Assembly: GCA_003224085.1 (NCBI GenBank)
Contig: QHYK01000090.1
Span: 1 to 42,174, forward strand
Length of the DNA stretch: 42,174 nt
Direction of reading: 5' to 3'
DNA from: Acidobacteriota bacterium
GTDB taxonomy: Bacteria; Acidobacteriota; Terriglobia; Acidiferrales; UBA7541
Below the pieces are notes generated by a model. It had not been told where the DNA came from. It ran no database searches and saw only the letters and a program-made list of their open reading frames with translations. Positions within the stretch are counted from its first letter, which is position 1, and every line of letters begins with the position of its first letter. Positions 7,812 through 16,870 of the stretch are shown here, in pieces. The position numbers and the translations under genes were made by a program.

Positions 7812-9500
7812 TCACAAGTTGTTTCGCTTGAATTCGGACATGAGGTAATCGCACGAGCGCACACAAAGAGCCATGATGGTCAACGTGGGATTCTGGCAGG
7901 GATTGGAAGTAAAGCCGGAAGCGTCCATCACAAAAAGATTCTTGATTTCGTGGGTTTGCTGAAATTGATTGAGAACGGATTTCTTGGGGTCGGGGCCCAT
8001 GCGGGCGATTCCTGCCTCGTGCACCGCCCACCGCGGCGCGGAAGGATGCGCGTAGGTGCGAATGTTCTTCGCGCCTGCCGCTTCGAGCAATTCGCCCGCA
8101 GAATCACCCATGTCCTGAATCATGGCGCGTTCGTTTTCGCCGTCGGACATGTGAATCTTTAGAACGGGAATCCCGTAGACATCTTTCACCTCAGGGTCGA
8201 GTTCGACGAAATTGTCCCAGCGGGGCAAAACCTCGCCGAACCCAGTAATCTCCATCCTGGTACGCGGCTCCAGGAGGTTTTTCTTGTAAGCCTCGCCGAA
8301 ACCGGGAGCGCCCCAGTTGAAATCGGTGCTGGACTCGCCTTCGCAGCCGTAGCCGCGAAGAAACTTCTTGTACGGCGGCGCGTTAGGAATGTTGCGGAAC
8401 CGCGCGACGTACACGCCCATGGGCTTGTGCGGACCGCCGCCTTCCACGGAAGGCTTCACGCTGAAGGAGGGAAACTCACCGCTGCCGCCGCCGCTGCGGA
8501 CGTGTGCGGTGAGGTAATGGCCGAGCACGCCACGCGAATTTGCCAGTCCGTTCGGATACTCGCGCGTCGCGGAATTCAGAAGAATACGAACAGACTCCTG
8601 GGCTTGCGCGCACAGAATGACCGCGCGGGAAAAGAGTTCTCGGGGTTGGCGCGTGTTTCGATCAATGTACAGAACGCCCTTCGCGCGATTATGGTCATGG
8701 TCCAGCAAGACTTTGTAGACCATGGCGTTTGAAATGAGCGTGCCGTTTCCGGACGCTAAAGCATCGGCCACCGTGGTGAACGCCGAATTGAAATAGGAAT
8801 GGGTCATGCAGCCGCGTTCGCAGGGACCGCAATAGTGGCAGGGGCCGCGGCTATTGAGAGGCTGCGTAAGATTTGCAACGCGCGCAGGCGTAACCGTGCG
8901 GCCGAGTTTTTCGCGGACGCGTTCGCGAAAGAGCGTTTCCTGGCAAGTGAGCGGAACCGGCGGCTGAAAAAAACTGTCGGGAAGATGTTCGATAGTTTCT
9001 TTGCTGCCGCTGATGCCAACGTATCGTTCGACGAGGGTGTAATAAGGCTCTAGATCTTTGTAGCTGAGCGGCCAATCCTCTCCGTACCCGTCGTGGGACG
9101 CCGCCTTGAAATCCCAATCGCTGAAGCGCAGGCAAAGGCGCCCCCAAACGATGGTGCGGCCACCCGTGATTCGCAGGCGGCCCATCCACAGGAAAGGCTT
9201 GTCGGCGGGAGTGGTGTAAGGCTCCTCGAGATCGTTGACAAACCAGTCGGCGTTGTATTCGCTGCACGCAAATCTGGATTGAATCGGCCGCGTCTTGTGC
9301 AGAACTTCGGGAGCCATGTTGCGGTATTTCAATTCGAAGGCGGGTTTGTGCTCCGTGAAATTCTCGTCGGACTGCGGCTTTCCGGCTTCGAGGAGCGCAA
9401 CTTTCAATCCCGCTTCCGCCAGACGCTTGCACGCCCAGCCGCCGGAAGCGCCGGAACCCACAACAATGACATCGTAGGCGTGATGTTGTTTTTGTGGCAT
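7812..9500 (-). CDS. GMC-type FAD oxidoreductase with Cys cluster
   Basis: A 562-residue flavoprotein of the glucose-methanol-choline family. The FAD dinucleotide motif is VGSGASGG (about residues 14-21), with LLEAGK after strand 2. The C-terminal GMC_oxred_C domain carries the conserved His in WAVHEAG and Asn in CQNPTLTIM. Residues 221-231 hold four Cys in C-x2-C-x2-C-x3-C, as in bacterial FAD-glucose and gluconate dehydrogenases, whose Cys group binds an Fe-S cluster. There is no signal peptide. The divergent gene to the right encodes a Tat-signal subunit 3-like protein that may carry this subunit across the membrane. The likely role is oxidation of a sugar, sugar acid or alcohol; no cytochrome c subunit is present. 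Confidence 0.88.
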   Translation of the reverse strand: MPQKQHHAYDVIVVGSGASGGWACKRLAEAGLKVALLEAGKPQSDENFTEHKPAFELKYRNMAPEVLHKTRPIQSRFACSEYNADWFVNDLEEPYTTPADKPFLWMGRLRITGGRTIVWGRLCLRFSDWDFKAASHDGYGEDWPLSYKDLEPYYTLVERYVGISGSKETIEHLPDSFFQPPVPLTCQETLFRERVREKLGRTVTPARVANLTQPLNSRGPCHYCGPCERGCMTHSYFNSAFTTVADALASGNGTLISNAMVYKVLLDHDHNRAKGVLYIDRNTRQPRELFSRAVILCAQAQESVRILLNSATREYPNGLANSRGVLGHYLTAHVRSGGGSGEFPSFSVKPSVEGGGPHKPMGVYVARFRNIPNAPPYKKFLRGYGCEGESSTDFNWGAPGFGEAYKKNLLEPRTRMEITGFGEVLPRWDNFVELDPEVKDVYGIPVLKIHMSDGENERAMIQDMGDSAGELLEAAGAKNIRTYAHPSAPRWAVHEAGIARMGPDPKKSVLNQFQQTHEIKNLFVMDASGFTSNPCQNPTLTIMALCVRSCDYLMSEFKRNNL

Positions 9501-9641
9501 CGGTCTTCGCGCGAACGGATGCTAGCAAGGGGTGTCTCGCCGGGTCAATTGAGACGCGCTAGAGAGATTGTTTGGTTGTTGTGAACAACTGGAATTTCGA
9601 TAATCGTGATACCATCGGCGCGGAGTGAAAGAAAAACCGCG

Positions 9642-10301
9642 ATGGCTAAGGAGAGCAATCTCGTCGTGATCGGCGGCGGAGCTGCAGAGAATGCCCGCCT
9701 GACGCGACGGAAGATAGTGCAGCGGCTGCTCGCCGGAGCCGGCGCCGGGGCGGCGTGGCCGCTAGTAACGACTTCTCATCCCATCAACGAGCTGTTTCGG
9801 AACAACGATGCGGTTTTTGATGAAGCGGAGAAGCTCAGCCAAGAAAACTGGAAGCCTGTTTTTTTGAGTTCGCAACAAAACGAATCTTTGACCGCAATTG
9901 GTGAAAGCATCGTTCCGGGCTCGACCAAAGCGCAGGTGACCCGCTTCATTGATCTTTTGCTCAGCGTGGACAAGCCCCAAAACCAGCACAAATTCGTGGC
10001 ATCCCTGGCGGAGTTCGACGCCGAGACGCAGAAGCGATTCGGAAAGCGCTTCCCTGCCCTCGCTGAAGAACAGAAGAACGCGTTCTTGACGGACGCTTCT
10101 GCGAAACCCGAGAACCCGGAGCCTTCGACAGCAGGCGCGGGGCAGAAGCAAAGTGCGCTTTACGCCCACTTCGAAAATCTCAAAGGCTGGATCAGCGGAG
10201 CGTATTATTCTTCCGAAGCGGGCATGCGCGAACTGGGCTGGACGGGAGACTATGTGTTTGAGAAATTCCCCGGCTGCACGCATCCCGAAGGCCACCACTG
10301 A
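9642..10301 (+). CDS. gluconate 2-dehydrogenase subunit 3 family protein
   Basis: A 219-residue protein with a twin-arginine signal (TRRKIVQRLLAGAGAGAAW) near residues 20-40, followed by a helical domain with the family-type features SLTAIGESIVPGS, a LLLSVD segment and GWISGAYYSSEAGMRELGW near the C-terminus. Subunit 3 proteins are small partners of GMC flavoproteins and are thought to serve as Tat export escorts. The gene is divergent from the GMC gene, 141 bp apart, so a shared control region is likely. The ATG at 9642 is preferred over an upstream GTG at 9606 because the Tat motif sits at normal distance. It ends 10 bp before the ThuA gene, which suggests an operon. Confidence 0.82.
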   Translation: MAKESNLVVIGGGAAENARLTRRKIVQRLLAGAGAGAAWPLVTTSHPINELFRNNDAVFDEAEKLSQENWKPVFLSSQQNESLTAIGESIVPGSTKAQVTRFIDLLLSVDKPQNQHKFVASLAEFDAETQKRFGKRFPALAEEQKNAFLTDASAKPENPEPSTAGAGQKQSALYAHFENLKGWISGAYYSSEAGMRELGWTGDYVFEKFPGCTHPEGHH

Positions 10302-10311
10302 GGACAAATTC

Positions 10312-11259
10312 ATGAGCACAACCAACCATAAAACGGCAGGACGCAGAGAGTTTCTTCGAGTCGCAGCGGTAACGGGCGCGGGCCTGGCGCTCTCGCAACG
10401 ACTTCCCGCCGCGCCGAAAAAGTCCGTGTTGGTGTTTACGAAGTCCTCCGGCTTCGAACATGAAGTGGTGAAAAGAGTCGAGGGCAAGCCCAGCATTGTG
10501 GACGATGCCGTGACCGCTCTGGGCGACAAGAACGGCTTTCACGTCGGCGTGACCAAAGACGGACGGATTTTCGACGACAAGCAATTCCACGACTACTCTG
10601 CCATAGTTTTCTACACCACCGGCGACCTGACGACGCTGGGGACGGACGGCAAGCCTCCAATGTCCCCTGAAGGCAAGCAAAAATTGCTGGACGCAATTCA
10701 CAACGGCTTGGGCTTTGTGGGCATACACGCCGCGGCCGATACGTTTCATCCGCAGCCAGACCCCAAGGACCTTTCGAACCGCTACATCGCCCATGGCGAC
10801 CAGCAGGATCCTTATCTGAAAATGTTGGGCGGCGAGTTCATCATCCACGGAAGCACGCCGCGTTTGCAGGACACCCATCTCATCGTGGACGATCCGAAGT
10901 TTCCCGGCCTCGAAGGCGTGACCTCGCCGGTCACCTTCAACGACGAATGGTATTCGTTGAAAGACTTTGCACCGGATATGCACGTGATTCTGACCCTGGA
11001 CACGCACGGCATGACGGGTGCGTGCTACCAGCGCTCGACCTATCCCGCAACCTGGGCGCGCATGCATGGCAAGGGACGCGTCTTTTACACCGCCATCGGC
11101 GACCGCCCGGAAAATTGGAAGAACGAGTTCTTCCTGAACCTGCTCGGCGGAGGAATCCGCTGGGCGATTGGCGACGCGAATGCCAGCGCCGAACCCAACC
11201 TGAAAGAAGCCGCGCCAGGCTCCGCGGAAATCCCTCCCAGGGAACCAGCAAAAAAGTAA
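10312..11259 (+). CDS. Tat-exported ThuA-domain protein
   Basis: A 315-residue ThuA/trehalose-utilisation-like protein with a glutamine-amidotransferase-like fold. The N-terminus carries a Tat signal (GRREFLRVAAVTGAGLALSQ), then VLVFTKSSGFEHEVV, the YSAIVFYTTGDLT strand, GLGFVGIHAAADTFHP and a late block GRVFYTAIGDRPENW. ThuA proteins take part in disaccharide or sugar-derivative metabolism, but the chemistry of this group is poorly defined. The start at 10312 has GAGG at 10300-10303 overlapping the upstream stop region. The short 10-bp gap to the subunit 3-like gene argues for co-transcription and for a joint role in periplasmic sugar oxidation. Confidence 0.85.
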   Translation: MSTTNHKTAGRREFLRVAAVTGAGLALSQRLPAAPKKSVLVFTKSSGFEHEVVKRVEGKPSIVDDAVTALGDKNGFHVGVTKDGRIFDDKQFHDYSAIVFYTTGDLTTLGTDGKPPMSPEGKQKLLDAIHNGLGFVGIHAAADTFHPQPDPKDLSNRYIAHGDQQDPYLKMLGGEFIIHGSTPRLQDTHLIVDDPKFPGLEGVTSPVTFNDEWYSLKDFAPDMHVILTLDTHGMTGACYQRSTYPATWARMHGKGRVFYTAIGDRPENWKNEFFLNLLGGGIRWAIGDANASAEPNLKEAAPGSAEIPPREPAKK

Positions 11260-11531
11260 TGTCTTGGTCTGAGCCAGCCTGCCAAGTTTGAGTGGAAACA
11301 CGCACGCGCGGGGGTAATCGCGCAGGATTTTCAGCCTTGTGTCTTCCGTCACAAGGTTATTCCTTATCTCTGAATCTTTTGCCGTGACATAGAGTCTTCC
11401 GCTTCGGCCAATCACGTGCTCCCTACAAAGGTGTCTCGGTCTAAGTGTGGGTTTGCAGCATGCTTCAGAAACGACCGAGCCCGTCCCTCAGAAACCCTCC
11501 TCAGACCGCAGACGCATCCAGGGGGGAAACC
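11260..11531. other. intergenic stretch without recognisable features
   Basis: About 270 bp between the ThuA gene and the broken CBS gene. I see no plausible reading frame, RNA gene or convincing terminator, only short GC-rich palindromic patches such as CGCGCGGGGGTAATCGCGC. Confidence 0.4.
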
Positions 11532-11944
11532 ATGAAAGTGAAAGAAATCATGATGGGCACGCCGTACACGTGCCATAAGGGAAGCCAACCTGGGCGAAGC
11601 TGCGGAATTGATGTGGAAAGGAAACTGCGGCTTTCTGCCCATCACCGGGGGGGGCGGACGAAAAAGTGTGCGGAGTCATCACTGACCGGGATATCTGCAT
11701 GGCGCTCGCTACGCACAACAAGCCGGTGAGCGAAATCACCGCAGGCGAGGTCTCGCCGAATCTCAAGCTCTTTGCCTGCTCTGCCGATGAGGAAATCCAC
11801 GTGGCTTTGCTGACGATGCGGGACGCCAAAGTGCGCCGCTTGCCGGTGATTGATGCGAACGGCAAAGCGGTAGGCGTACTGTCCATGGACGATGTGCTGC
11901 TGCACGCGGAGCCATGTGCCTCCGGCAAAACCGCGGCAACATGA
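11532..11944 (+). pseudogene. CBS-domain protein gene with two frameshifts
   Basis: The ATG at 11532 (with a G6 run upstream) begins MKVKEIMMGTPYTCHKGS. The coding sense then continues one frame over as NLGEAAELMWKGNCGFLPIT, and again in a third frame from about 11655 as ADEKVCGVITDRDICMAL through to the stop at 11944. The joined product would be a typical small protein of two CBS domains (second one IHVALLTMRDAKVRRLPVID...VGVLSMDDVL), a family that binds adenine nucleotides as energy sensors. One shift lies near 11586-11590, the other at a run of eight G at 11647-11654. Slippage or assembly error at the homopolymer is possible; two errors so close together also fit true decay. Confidence 0.7.
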
Positions 11945-12121
11945 AACGCACCGCGAGAACCTGAACCAAGGCTGCGTCAGCGACAACCATGCAATCTGGC
12001 ATCCCGACACTCAGGCTGCGGTCCTCCGCAGCTTGAGGTTGAGGGATCTCTCTTCAATTTCCGAATTCAGAACCGTGTGCGCCGAGCGAGCACGGCTTGA
12101 GCCTTTTGCTAGTGTGGACTT

Positions 12122-12439
12122 CTACATCGGAATCGGCTGATTCAGCCGCGGCTTGACGTACCAGCACGGCGAATAGCCCCCGTGCGGAAACCATGAGTGC
12201 ACGCAGGTAACAGTTTGTTCCGGGTTTTGCTGATCAATTTCGTAGCTGGTCTTGCCGCCCTTCTCCGGAATAGCCAGCACGCGCGGTCCGGTGACCGTTT
12301 CCAGCGGGTCGCGTGGCTTCGGATGGATCAGCCGCACGCGAAACCTCAGGTAGTCGCCAGCATAAAGCAGCGCACTCGCCACCAGTGCGGTGATGAGAAC
12401 ACGTTTTGCCACAACGCGAGGCGAAACGGGTGGCATCAT
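12122..12439 (-). CDS. small membrane-anchored hypothetical protein
   Basis: A 105-residue protein: short basic N-terminus, one membrane segment (VLITALVASALLYAGDYL), then an extracytoplasmic domain with ETVTGPRVLAIPEKGGKTSY and two Cys (VTCVHSWFPHGGYSPCWYV) that could form a disulfide. From memory, similar short anchored proteins with CVHS-x-FPH-x-GY-x-PCWY occur widely in Acidobacteriota and have no known function. Two adjacent ATG codons (12439 and 12436) could start it. It is transcribed away from the tRNA gene. Confidence 0.7.
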   Translation of the reverse strand: MMPPVSPRVVAKRVLITALVASALLYAGDYLRFRVRLIHPKPRDPLETVTGPRVLAIPEKGGKTSYEIDQQNPEQTVTCVHSWFPHGGYSPCWYVKPRLNQPIPM

Positions 12440-12567
12440 TCGCTCCCCAAACCCTTGGCAAGCCTAGCTGGAAAAGTCACCATAGAAAACGAAAAGTTTG
12501 GAAGTCGAATGCGGAAGAAATAAGCCCGCCTTAGCCGACTGTGATAAGCTCTAATCATTCCTTCGGT

Positions 12568-12643
<76 letters not shown>

Positions 12644-12681
12644 ACTTTGCTTTTTCTTTTCAACTACTTACAACAAGTTCC

Positions 12682-12701
12682 AAGGGGCACTAAGGGGCAC
12701 T
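12682..12701. repeat. tandem 10-bp direct repeat beside the integrase
   Basis: AAGGGGCACT occurs twice in perfect tandem at 12682-12691 and 12692-12701, between the tRNA and the integrase, overlapping the integrase stop codon. Its position suggests recombinase or excisionase arm sites of a former attachment site. Confidence 0.45.
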
Positions 12702-13356
12702 AAGCCACTTTCGCGGCCAAAACGAGGCGCACGACTTTGCCGTGCGCCTCGCGTTTGCTTGCGTCCATAGCTTTGCCGTAGACGTTCATCGTGGTGCGGA
12801 TGTCGGCGTGGCGCATGAGTTCCTGCTGCATTTTCATCGGAGTTCCGGTTTCATCCAAGAGTGTCCGGAAGGTGTGCCTGAAGCTGTGCCAGCCGATGCG
12901 TCCGATACCACAACGAATGGTTGCTGGAATAATATGGCGTCGTTCCACGCTCCCAGGCTCCCAGGGGTTCCTGCCGGCCCTGAACGGGCTCGCGAACACC
13001 CAATCCTCGGGATTCTTGAAATGCGTCTTACGTTGCCACTTACGCAGCACCTCGGCCAATGCCGGATCAAGCGGCATCCCTGCATTGGAGTATTTGGTTT
13101 TCACATCACTCACGACGCCGGTCACGATCGCTCTCCGCACGAGAAGCATGCACTCATCCCAGAGCACATCACGCCACTGCAAGGCGAATAGTTCGCTGCA
13201 GCGGAGGCCCGTGGCGAGATCGAGAATGACCATCGTGCGGAAAGGATCGTCGAGTTCCTTGAGCAAGAGAGGGAATTGAGCGACGCCGAGCACAACCGGT
13301 TCGCGGCGGCGTTTGCTCGCGCCCCGGACGCGCACGAGCTTCATGGGGACGCGCAA
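12700..13356 (-). pseudogene. tyrosine recombinase (integrase), N-terminally truncated
   Basis: About 218 residues covering the whole catalytic domain of a phage-type integrase. The residues are R52 in ATGLRCSEL, a Lys near 87, H157 and R160 in HSFRHTF, H183 in LMRHAD, and the nucleophile Y193 in NVYGKA. The N-terminal arm and SAM-like core-binding domains (usually about 150 residues) are missing: in the same frame a stop occurs about 20 bp beyond 13356, and no integrase-like sequence follows. The visible product begins just before MKLVRVRGASKRRREP, normally an interdomain position. The gene lies 57 bp from tRNA-Ala and faces it, the usual layout of a tRNA-integrated island. It is probably an inactive remnant. 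Confidence 0.8.
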
Positions 13357-13596
13357 TACCGAAAACTAGGCATTACCCAGTGCGAAATTTTCGTCCCTTT
13401 TCTTCAGACAAATGTTCCCGTTCGGTATGTAGCCAGTGGCAGCCCTCGGTATCGGAGCATGCTGCGAAGCATGCACGGTTGATATCGCAGATCGGCTGTG
13501 AATCGCAACGGTGTATATTGTTGAAATCACAGGCCGCCAGAATTATGGCGAAGAACAGGGGAACTCTCCATACGGATATTTTCAGGAGGAGCTGGC

Positions 13597-14526
13597 GTGT
13601 CCACACCAAGGAGAACTCATCGCAGAGAATTTCTGAGAACTGCTGGACCGGCCGTCATCGTGGGTACGGAACTTGCCCGCGCAGCTCGTGCATGGAATTC
13701 CGTGCCAAGCACGGAACCGGGATCTGAAGCAAAGCCCCGGCTCCTTACGGGCTGCTGCGCCTATTCTTACAGCAAACTCTTGAAAGCCGGCAAGATGACC
13801 ATGGAAGACGTCATCCGAAAGGCCGTCGATCTCGGCATTGATGCCGTGGACATGACGGCTTACTGGTTCAAATCGACCGAACCAGCCTATTTGGCTTCCT
13901 TGCGACATTTGGCTTACAAGAACGGTGTATGTTTTTCCGGTGCAGCCACGGGAGCCAGCACGGTGCAAGCTGATGCGGGCAGGCGCACGCAGGTTTTGGA
14001 GGAGATCAAGAAATGGATCGATGTCACCGAGTCTCTGGGAGCCCCGCATCTGCGCGTCTTCGCGGGCAAGCTTCCTCCCGGGGCGACCGTGCAACAGGGC
14101 ATCCATTGGACCATTGAGACGCTCAAAGTGGCATGCGAGTACGCGGGGAAAAAAGGAATTACTCTCGGCGTTGAAAATCACGAAGGTATCACCCAGAATG
14201 CGGATGTGTGCATCGAGCTCGTTCAGCGCATTGATTCACCCTATTTTGGGATCAATCTGGACATCACGAACTTCATTGCCACGCCTCAGGCCGACGCTTA
14301 CGCGCAAATCGAAGCCACTCTCCCTTACGCGACCCACTCCCACGTCCGAGACGTCTTCGAAAATGGGCAAGCTGTCGATCTCAACCGCGTGTGGCCGCTT
14401 TTCGCGCGCGCGAATTATAAGGGATTTATGTCCGCGGAATATGAAGGTGAAGAGGATCCCTTGATCGGAGTTCCCAAACTCGTCGAGAAAATCAAAACGC
14501 TTTGCCGGAAGTATTCTTCAGTCTAG
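13597..14526 (+). CDS. Tat-exported sugar phosphate isomerase/epimerase-like TIM barrel
   Basis: A 309-residue xylose-isomerase-like (AP endonuclease 2 fold) protein. The Tat signal HRREFLRTAGPAVIVGTE lies at residues 8-25. The barrel shows TGCCAYSY, DAVDMTAYW, APHLRVFAGK, then metal-site candidates in GVENHEG (Glu), NLDITNF (Asp), HSHVRD (His) and SAEYEGEED (Glu). The family isomerises or epimerises sugars and inositols. A GTG start at 13597 is well supported by AGGAGGA at 13584-13590. The Gfo/Idh/MocA gene follows 17 bp downstream with its own Tat signal, so the two likely act in succession on an exported or periplasmic sugar. Confidence 0.85.
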   Translation: MSTPRRTHRREFLRTAGPAVIVGTELARAARAWNSVPSTEPGSEAKPRLLTGCCAYSYSKLLKAGKMTMEDVIRKAVDLGIDAVDMTAYWFKSTEPAYLASLRHLAYKNGVCFSGAATGASTVQADAGRRTQVLEEIKKWIDVTESLGAPHLRVFAGKLPPGATVQQGIHWTIETLKVACEYAGKKGITLGVENHEGITQNADVCIELVQRIDSPYFGINLDITNFIATPQADAYAQIEATLPYATHSHVRDVFENGQAVDLNRVWPLFARANYKGFMSAEYEGEEDPLIGVPKLVEKIKTLCRKYSSV

Positions 14527-14543
14527 CCAAAGGAGTTGCCATC

Positions 14544-15782
14544 GTGCTCAATCGAAGAAGGTTCATTCATCAGGTTAGCGGAGGTGCGGCCGCGCTTGCA
14601 GGTTCATCGGTTCTTCTGCCGGCGAGTATCCTCGGCGCGAATGACCGTGTCCGCTTCGGGCTGATCGGCGCCGGCGGGCGCGGACTGGACATTTTCAAGC
14701 ACGCGCTCCGTGCGCCCAATACCCAGGCCGTCGCGGTTGCCGACGTTTACACTCGCCGCCTGGAGGAAGCCAAGCAACTCGCCCCCACGATTCGGACATT
14801 TACCGATTTTCGCCGCCTGCTCGACGACAAATCCATTAACGCCGTACTGATTGCCACTCCCCAACACCAGCACGCTCTCAATTTCGTTCCCGCCATCCAA
14901 GCAGGCAAGGATGTCTACCAGGAAAAAACCATGGCTTTTAATCCTGACCACGCGCGACGCATGCGTCGTGCCGTGGAAGGTTCGAACCGCGTGGTCCAGG
15001 TGGGTGTGCAATCCGTGAGCGGGAAGACCTTCGCGCGTGCACGTGAACTCGCTGCGCCAGATCGCATGGGAACCATCACGGCAATTCATACCCACCATTA
15101 TCGCAACAGACCTTACGGAGGATGGAAGAGGCCCATTCCCCCCGACTGCAATCTCGACCATGTAGCTTGGAAGGAGTTCGAAGGTGAAGCTGCGCCCCAT
15201 GAATTTGATCCGCAACGTTTTATCAATTGGCGATTTTTCTGGGATTATTCGGGTGGAAACGTTTTCGAGAACATGATCCACCAAATAGCGTTTTGGTACA
15301 AAGCGCTCGGCCTCACAATACCCCGCCGCGTCACGATGGCCGGCTATAACTACATTTCACCCGGCATGGAGGTTCCGGACACGATGGACGTCTCCATGGA
15401 CCAGCCGGAAAATCTCTTGTTCACTTGGAACTCGTCGTTTGGCAACAATTACTTTGGCGAGGACGGATACGACTTCGCGCTGGGAAACAAGGGCACTGTG
15501 ATTCGCGTTGTGGACAAGGTGACATTCCAACCGCAGGACCACGCTGTACAGAAGACTGGAACTCCGGCGTCGGTTGGCGGCGAACCGGATATTGTCGGCA
15601 GTGATGATGACGACACCCGGGCTCACATGCGTAATTTCTTCGAATGCGTGCGAAACCGCCAAGAGCCCAATTGTCCTTTCGAACTGGGCTACAACTCAGC
15701 CATAGCTTGCCAAATGGCCATTGCCTCGCTGCGCCAGGGTCGTACGGTTCAATGGGACCAGCTGAGGAGCGACATTGTTTGA
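14544..15782 (+). CDS. Tat-exported Gfo/Idh/MocA oxidoreductase
   Basis: A 412-residue NAD(P)-dependent oxidoreductase. The Tat signal NRRRFIHQVSGGAAALAG precedes the Rossmann motif FGLIGAGGRG, then NAVLIATPQHQHAL and the catalytic-lysine region, which here reads GKDVYQEKTM (family usually EKP). The C-terminal alpha/beta domain includes DYSGGNVFENMIHQIAFW, with the conserved Asp/His pattern shifted to N-x-x-H. The GTG at 14544 follows AGGAG at 14531-14535. The family oxidises or epimerises sugars, and some exported members act as NAD-containing glycosidases. It forms an operon with the isomerase-like gene before it. Confidence 0.87.
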   Translation: MLNRRRFIHQVSGGAAALAGSSVLLPASILGANDRVRFGLIGAGGRGLDIFKHALRAPNTQAVAVADVYTRRLEEAKQLAPTIRTFTDFRRLLDDKSINAVLIATPQHQHALNFVPAIQAGKDVYQEKTMAFNPDHARRMRRAVEGSNRVVQVGVQSVSGKTFARARELAAPDRMGTITAIHTHHYRNRPYGGWKRPIPPDCNLDHVAWKEFEGEAAPHEFDPQRFINWRFFWDYSGGNVFENMIHQIAFWYKALGLTIPRRVTMAGYNYISPGMEVPDTMDVSMDQPENLLFTWNSSFGNNYFGEDGYDFALGNKGTVIRVVDKVTFQPQDHAVQKTGTPASVGGEPDIVGSDDDDTRAHMRNFFECVRNRQEPNCPFELGYNSAIACQMAIASLRQGRTVQWDQLRSDIV

Positions 15783-15808
15783 GTTAGCCGCTCCGCCAAA
15801 TCCCGGAG

Positions 15809-16326
15809 ATGGAGCCTGGCTGTAGAATTGGCAAAGTAATAGGCCAGAAGCCGCCGCCGCGCTTTGATGTGTTCAACGTTCGGGTGTTGGTCGGTCTCGA
15901 TAAATTGTTTCGCAAGAAGCGCCGGTACCAGGGAGATTTGTCGGCCTCGATCAACGACGCGCTGCTCGCCGTCAACCTCAACACCGTCAAGCTGGCAACT
16001 CTCGAGGGCAAAAAGAAGCAGACCGCGGGAGAAACGCAGGTCGTCATTCTGCGCCGTCTCATCCGCAGGATTCAAAAGTCGCAGAGGCGGGTGGCTGCTC
16101 GATGAATCAGCTCGTCAACAGTGGGCTGTTGGCCTATTACTCGAAGGGGCGGAGAGGAAAGGTCGACGGTTTGGCGAGATCGGCGCGAGGTCCGGCCGTG
16201 GCAACCTACGACAAAATGAGCACCGAGGAGCGGCAGCAGTTAATGGAGGTTCTTGGGAGTCTCACCGGGTTGCAGAAGGTCAACCAGGGTGGCGGAGAAA
16301 GGCGGATTCGAACGCTACTAGCCTAA
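15809..16326 (+). pseudogene. ribbon-helix-helix-like small protein, split across two frames
   Basis: Two frames overlap at ATGA (16102-16105). The first (98 codons from 15809) contains RYQGDLSASINDALLAVNLN, then VKLATLEGKKKQTAGETQVV and ends RIQKSQRRVAAR. The second (74 codons from 16102) starts MNQLVNSGLLAYYSKGRR. The end of the first and the start of the second together look like one ribbon-helix-helix style segment with a one-base frameshift, so a single broken gene is my preferred reading. Two translationally coupled genes are the alternative. The 3' portion after about 16170 is not recognisable. Start site and function are uncertain. Confidence 0.4.
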
Positions 16327-16330
16327 GAAA

Positions 16331-16870
16331 TTTCCATCGATATTGGCAAATCGTAAGCCTCTTTGTGGTCAACAACGAAAACGGACGCAGGATGCAGAAT
16401 GGAGGTTGTCCCATCAACGATGGAAAATTTGCTATCTCGAACTTTGGTCAAAGTCTTAGAAAGGCTTTTCCATAAGCCAACCGCCTCTTGGCTCGACTCT
16501 TTGAGGAAACAAAGCGCTTCCAGAGTTCGTTCCGGTACTCGACTCATAAACGTACTTACGTTTACAGCTTCTCAACATCTCTTTAGATGTGTCATGATTT
16601 GGGAAGCAAGGCTGACTTCCTGGGCAGGTTCGTGCTAGTTCAGCACCTTTGGATTAACATACCAATCCGATAGCAACCAGGAGGTTTGCAGTCTCGCCAA
16701 ACGATAGAAGCCATTTACCGAGAGCCGTGGGTGGCTAGCAGAATGCAATGGATGTCTTCGCACAATACGCCTCAAATCCGAGAGGTATGTAGTTGCTTGG
16801 CCGCGCGAGGGTCCTGATGCGAGCTTCGGCCGAAGTCAAGAACGGGACAGGGGAAAGAGATGCTGTCCGA
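16331..16870. other. 540-bp stretch upstream of the sensor kinase
   Basis: No gene is convincing here. A 74-codon minus-strand frame (16323-16547; contains FSIVDGTTSILHPASVFVVD) has protein-like composition but no ribosome binding site, and it overlaps the end of the split gene. A 91-codon plus-strand frame (16363-16638) overlaps it and is no better. The rest should hold the promoter of the kinase-regulator pair, but I cannot point to one. Confidence 0.3.

Noticed and set aside
10192-11415. 407-codon open frame on the minus strand
   Set aside because: It is the shadow of the ThuA gene and has Arg/His/Val-rich composition typical of antisense frames in GC-rich DNA.
16280-16330. tRNA-like T-arm (GGATTCGAAC) near the end of the split gene
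   Set aside because: No acceptor or anticodon stem can be formed around it. The second attachment site of the tRNA-Ala island is not supported here either, since the tRNA 3' end is not repeated.
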